From an uncultured Campylobacter sp. (GTDB lineage Bacteria; Campylobacterota; Campylobacteria; Campylobacterales; Campylobacteraceae), in the NCBI GenBank assembly GCA_938036585.1, contig CALHQN010000112.1:1-8918 (forward strand): a DNA stretch of 8,918 bases. The letters are read 5' to 3'. The position numbers and the translations under genes were made by a program. Under the pieces are notes generated by a model. The model saw only the letters and a program-made list of their open reading frames with translations, did no database searches and was not told the DNA's origin. Numbering within the stretch: position 1 is the first letter of the stretch; every line of letters begins with the position of its first letter. Positions 6,429 to 8,918 of this stretch are shown piece by piece.

Positions 6429-6566
6429 TTAGTTTCCGTTTGCAATATAGGAGATGATCGAGCATTTGCTCTGCAGATACAGCGCCGCTGCGACTAGCGC
6501 ACAAACGCTAATCGCCCAAGCCGTAAATATTACGGCGATCGTTTTTTGAAAAATTTCATCGCTCAT
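6429..6566 (-). CDS. Small one-helix membrane protein (45 residues), unrecognised
   Basis: A short gene with an ATG start and TAA stop. The predicted protein begins MSDEIFQK, has one hydrophobic segment from about residue 9 to 31 (TIAVIFTAWAISVCALVAAA), and ends in a short tail with a second cysteine (C35). A good ribosome binding site, TGAGG, lies six bases upstream and contains the TGA stop of the preceding 140-residue gene. The stop is separated by a single base from the PstS-like start. The good signal and exact fit between two genes make it likely to be real. I do not recognise the family. Possible roles are a subunit or partner of the neighbouring membrane proteins. Confidence 0.7.
   Translation of the reverse strand: MSDEIFQKTIAVIFTAWAISVCALVAAALYLQSKCSIISYIANGN
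6520..6536. repeat. Short perfect inverted repeat inside the 45-residue gene
   Basis: Seven-base arms (GCCGTAA and TTACGGC) are separated by three bases. It lies in the codons for the first part of the membrane helix. It could form a small hairpin in the message, or be chance. Confidence 0.4.
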
Positions 6567-6572
6567 TTTGTG

Positions 6573-6577
6573 CCTCA
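6573..6577 (-). promoter_or_regulatory. Ribosome binding site of the 45-residue gene
   Basis: TGAGG on the minus strand, six bases before the ATG at 6566. Its first three bases are the stop codon of the upstream membrane-protein gene, so termination and re-initiation are physically coupled. Confidence 0.6.
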
Positions 6578-6997
6578 CATATGCGAAATAGCGCTGTTAA
6601 GCAGCCATAAAAAGCCCATTAAGGCGGCTGAAAAGATTATGAATAAAAACGCGGAGAGAATCAGGAGATTTCTAATCTTTCTGCGCTGCTCGGGCGCGCT
6701 TTTAGCGGATTTAATAAATTTTATTAAATACACGATGAGGAAAATAAACGAAATTATCGGCAGCGCGATCAAAACCGAGATCGAGATGAACAGATCCGGC
6801 AGCCACTCAAAATATACCAGCGGAGCGAAAGTACACAAAAACGCAACCGTCGAAATAATTAGAAATTTTTTATCTCTTTTATGGCGCTCCGGCTCGTCTT
6901 TTGATCTGATAAATTTAATCAAGCACGCGACAAGCCAAACAAAGCAGATCAAAAACAGCACATTTAAAATCTCCATAAGCGATCCGAAAATATTCAT
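6575..6997 (-). CDS. Four-helix membrane protein with an internal duplication, unrecognised
   Basis: A 140-residue hydrophobic protein with about four membrane segments (residues 11-29, 45-62, 70-95 and 111-133) and two short basic loops. The two halves are clearly related. LIKFIRSKDEPERHKR at 26 corresponds to LIKFIKSAKSAPEQRRK at 91, LIIS at 46-49 to LILS at 112-115, FEWL at 63-66 to FLWL at 129-132, and IS at 71-72 to IS at 137-138, with a shift of 65-66 residues. This points to tandem duplication of a two-helix unit. AAAGG lies six bases before the ATG. The stop is eight bases before the 45-residue gene, so the two are probably co-translated, with the PstS-like gene following. I do not recognise a family or function. 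Confidence 0.82.
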   Translation of the reverse strand: MNIFGSLMEILNVLFLICFVWLVACLIKFIRSKDEPERHKRDKKFLIISTVAFLCTFAPLVYFEWLPDLFISISVLIALPIISFIFLIVYLIKFIKSAKSAPEQRRKIRNLLILSAFLFIIFSAALMGFLWLLNSAISHM

Positions 6998-7013
6998 TTT
7001 TTACCTTTAAATT

Positions 7014-7157
7014 TTAATGTGCAAAGCAGCATTTTAGCGCGCCGATTAAATTTACGCGCCAGTCAAGCAAGAGCGTAAGCGCAAATACGCCTAGAGCAAG
7101 CGTCTTAATAAAGCGACGACCCTCGCCCGAGCAAAAGTGAAATTTTGCAAATTTCAA
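7014..7157 (-). other. Doubtful 47-codon frame in the hisB-downstream gap
   Basis: The 246-bp stretch between hisB and the 140-residue gene has no ATG-started frame longer than 19 codons on the minus strand. One frame from TTG at 7157 to TAA at 7014 encodes a peptide with a plausible single membrane helix (FIKTLALGVFALTLLLDW) and a CC near its end, and it stops 16 bases before the next gene. It has no Shine-Dalgarno sequence and no ATG. Another hydrophobic frame precedes it in a different phase, so a decayed membrane gene is also possible. The region is dense in AAATTT words. Confidence 0.25.
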
Positions 7158-7243
7158 GCAGCGGCGAGAGTAAAATTTCAAACGCCGATAAAATTACAAA
7201 ACCGCGAATTGCCAAATTTACTAAATTTAGCGCGCATTTACCG

Positions 7244-7822
7244 CTATAAAACGCCCTTCGTGCTAGGCACGCCGGCGCGCTCGTTAATACTTATCGCGCG
7301 ACGAAATGCGACGGCAAACGCCTTAAACGAGGCTTCTGCGACGTGGTGTAGATTTTCGCCGCGAATTTGGTTTATATGTAGCGTGAAATTTGCATTGAAA
7401 GCCAAAGCGCGAAAAAATTCCTCCACGAGCTCGGCGTCGAATTCGCCGATCTTGCCGCGCTTTAGGCTCGGGCAATCAAATACCAAAAACGCGCGGTTGG
7501 AAAAATCAAGCGCCGCAGAAACCGCCGCCTCGTCCATCACGACGACGCTATCGCCGAAGCGCTCGATGTTTTGCGCGGGATAGATCGCCTCTTTTATCGC
7601 GCTTCCGAGCACGATGCCGCAGTCTTCGACGCTGTGGTGAAAATCGACCTGCAAATCGCCCTCGCAGCGCAAGCTCAGATCAATCCACGCGTGCTTGGCA
7701 AACGCGCTAAGCATATGATCGAAAAAGCCGATGTCCGTTTGTATCTGCGCCGAGCCACGCCCGTAAAGCTCCAGCTCCAGCTCGATTTTGGTCTCTTTCG
7801 TAGCCCTATTTTTGCTTATCAT
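7244..7822 (-). CDS. hisB: Imidazoleglycerol-phosphate dehydratase (monofunctional HisB)
   Basis: This enzyme dehydrates imidazole glycerol phosphate to imidazole acetol phosphate in histidine biosynthesis, using two manganese ions in a 24-subunit assembly. The metal-binding histidine motifs are present: FFDHML with H36, then H44 and DL, DFHHSVEDCG with H62, H63 and E66, and the second set LHHVAEASFKA with H159, H160 and E163. The C-terminus PSTKGVL is the standard ending. At 192 residues it is the dehydratase alone, without the N-terminal histidinol-phosphatase domain found in bifunctional HisB proteins such as that of E. coli. AAGGA seven bases before the ATG fixes the start. It follows dsbD by 48 bases. 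No other his gene is in view, so the gene is dispersed from a his operon or the rest is out of the window. Confidence 0.97.
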   Translation of the reverse strand: MISKNRATKETKIELELELYGRGSAQIQTDIGFFDHMLSAFAKHAWIDLSLRCEGDLQVDFHHSVEDCGIVLGSAIKEAIYPAQNIERFGDSVVVMDEAAVSAALDFSNRAFLVFDCPSLKRGKIGEFDAELVEEFFRALAFNANFTLHINQIRGENLHHVAEASFKAFAVAFRRAISINERAGVPSTKGVL

Positions 7823-7829
7823 CGCGCAA

Positions 7830-7834
7830 TCCTT
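7830..7834 (-). promoter_or_regulatory. Ribosome binding site of hisB
   Basis: AAGGA on the minus strand, seven bases before the hisB ATG, in the 48-base dsbD-hisB gap. It is a near-ideal site and the main support for the start at 7822. Confidence 0.7.
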
Positions 7835-7860
7835 AAAACTAAATTTTGTTTGAAATCTAT

Positions 7861-7880
7861 CTAAATTTCACTAAATTTCG
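7861..7880. repeat. Tandem 10-bp repeat at the dsbD stop codon
   Basis: Two copies of a 10-base unit (CTAAATTTC followed by A or G) lie head to tail, matching at nine of ten positions. On the minus strand the first copy contains the last two sense codons and the TAG stop of dsbD, and the second repeats them in the intergenic space. Both contain AAATTT. Confidence 0.6.
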
Positions 7881-8918
7881 CTTAAAATCTCAGCCAGCTT
7901 TTCGGAATTTACACTGCCGATCTGACGCAAGCTCGCAATCTCGGCACCCTCTTTAAAAAACAGAATCGTAGGCGGGCCGAATACGTTAAAATGAGCTTTT
8001 ATCGCCCTATTTTGCTCGCTATCTTCGCTAAGATCGATCTTTAAAAGGCTAAATTTATCAAGCGCGCCGGCAAGCGCATGGTCCGCAAACGCCCGTTCGT
8101 TCTGCTCGCAATTTTTGCACCAGCTAGCCCAAAAATCGACTATAACGGGCTTTTTGGAATTTTCTATTTCGCCACGCAGCTGCGCCAGATCGCGCATAAA
8201 TGAAAAATGCGCGCCGCTAAAATTTTGAGCGCGAGAAATTTCGCCCGCCTGCAAGCTCTCGCCCAAGCCGCCCCTGGAATATCTCGCGTTTTGCGGGATT
8301 AGATTACCAAGCGGTCTGGAAAAATCTTTCGCGCCACTGGCAAAGCCCGCAAGCAGCAGCGCCGAATATAGCGCGATTATAAGAGCCAAAGCGCGCTTTA
8401 TCCCGCTCGCACCGCCGTCAAACAGCCCCAAAAATCCTGCGAAGATCGCGCCCAAAACCGCATAAATCAGCAGGCTTAAATTTTCGCCGATGAGCGTGCG
8501 CGAAATCCACACCGCCGTAAAAAGCAGTAAAAAGCCGAAAATTTTAGGCACCGCTTCCATCCAAGCTCCGGGCCTAGGCAGTGCGCCGCCGAGCCCCACC
8601 ACAAGCAGTAGCGCGCCGCTTCCGAGCCCGAGCGCAAAAAGAGCCGCTGCGCCCAGCAGAACGTCGCCGCTGCCCGCGATGTAAACGAGCGCGCCCGCAA
8701 GCGGAGCGGAGATGCACGGCGATACGACGAGCGCCGAGATGAGCCCCATCGAAAAAACTCCGATCAGACCGCCGCTTTTTTCGCTTTTGCTATTTAAGAA
8801 GCTTTGAAAGCGCGCAGGCAAGCGGATCTCGTAAAATCCGAACATCGAAAGCGCGAGCGCGACGAAAACGAGGCTAAAGCCGATCAGTACGGACGGGGTT
8901 TGTAGCGCGCTTTGTACG
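7871..8918 (-). CDS. dsbD: DsbD, thiol:disulfide interchange protein, 5' end cut by window edge
   Basis: DsbD passes electrons from cytoplasmic thioredoxin across the inner membrane to periplasmic thiol proteins. The reading frame continues without interruption past the ATG at 8845 to the window edge, and the added residues (VLIGFSLVFVALALSMFG) are typical DsbD, so that ATG is internal. Visible parts are the later half of the membrane domain, with the redox cysteine in VVSPCISAPLAGALVYIA, further hydrophobic helices, then a C-terminal thioredoxin domain with DFWASWCKNC (CKNC encoded at 8108-8119) and GPPTILFF containing the cis-proline. The N-terminal domain and the first redox cysteine of the membrane domain lie outside the window. 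The linker between membrane and thioredoxin domains is somewhat long and Ser/Gly/Asn-rich. A CcdA-thioredoxin fusion is the only close alternative. Confidence 0.95.
   Translation of the reverse strand, partial: VQSALQTPSVLIGFSLVFVALALSMFGFYEIRLPARFQSFLNSKSEKSGGLIGVFSMGLISALVVSPCISAPLAGALVYIAGSGDVLLGAAALFALGLGSGALLLVVGLGGALPRPGAWMEAVPKIFGFLLLFTAVWISRTLIGENLSLLIYAVLGAIFAGFLGLFDGGASGIKRALALIIALYSALLLAGFASGAKDFSRPLGNLIPQNARYSRGGLGESLQAGEISRAQNFSGAHFSFMRDLAQLRGEIENSKKPVIVDFWASWCKNCEQNERAFADHALAGALDKFSLLKIDLSEDSEQNRAIKAHFNVFGPPTILFFKEGAEIASLRQIGSVNSEKLAEILSEI

Noticed and set aside
6428..6445. N-terminal extension of the PstS-like gene from a TTG at 6445
   Set aside because: It would overlap the 45-residue gene and put polar residues before the natural MKR-hydrophobic start; the ATG at 6427 has a site upstream and fits TAAGATG.
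6546..7010. Open plus-strand frame of 154 codons opposite the duplicated membrane protein
   Set aside because: It is a shadow of the minus-strand gene, which has a good ribosome site, membrane helices and coupling to its neighbours. The apparent repeats in the plus frame come from the same duplication.
7137..7583. Plus-strand frame of 148 codons opposite hisB
   Set aside because: It overlaps the unmistakable hisB gene; the product is Ala/Ser/Arg-rich with no family resemblance and no ribosome site.
8843..8845. ATG as the dsbD start
   Set aside because: The frame stays open upstream to the window edge and encodes typical DsbD membrane sequence, so this methionine is internal.
1..8918. tRNA, rRNA, CRISPR array, insertion sequence or attachment site
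   Set aside because: No cloverleaf-like sequence, regularly spaced repeats, transposase-like frame or long terminal repeats were seen by eye; nearly all of the window is filled by recognised genes.

Overview
The window looks like a chromosomal segment of a Campylobacter-type member of the Campylobacterota. Every gene I accept is on the minus strand, so transcription runs from high to low coordinates. The order kdsC, lptC, lptA, yihA, small membrane protein, mrdA matches what I remember of C. jejuni and Helicobacter pylori. Base composition is close to half G+C, high for the genus, and suggests the oral, GC-richer campylobacters (gracilis, showae, rectus or curvus type). The species is inference; the gene order is the main evidence.

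Layout in the direction of transcription. The right edge cuts into dsbD, leaving the second half of its membrane domain and its C-terminal thioredoxin domain. Then hisB (histidine biosynthesis) follows with a strong AAGGA ribosome binding site. Next is a 246-bp gap holding at best a doubtful 47-codon frame. After it comes a tightly packed trio: a 140-residue membrane protein made of two repeated halves, a 45-residue one-helix protein, and a membrane-anchored PstS-like phosphate-binding protein. The conserved envelope block then begins: kdsC (Kdo synthesis), lptC and lptA (lipopolysaccharide transport), yihA (ribosome assembly GTPase), a GNAT acetyltransferase, a MreD-sized membrane protein, and mrdA (PBP2), which runs off the left edge just after its KTG motif.

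The genes overlap or lie close together (ATGA junctions at lptA/yihA and membrane protein/mrdA, TAAGATG between the 45-residue protein and the PstS-like gene). This implies polycistronic transcription with translational coupling. The block joins Kdo supply, LPS export, ribosome maturation and cell-wall elongation.

Three things stand out. First, yihA and the neighbouring GNAT gene each carry an in-frame, low-complexity insert of about 100 residues inside an otherwise conserved fold, and the two inserts share short peptide words. Second, the palindromic hexamer AAATTT occurs about 60 times by eye, against roughly three expected. Third, the trio between hisB and kdsC is a compact membrane module of unknown role. 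No RNA gene, insertion sequence, CRISPR array or convincing terminator was seen.
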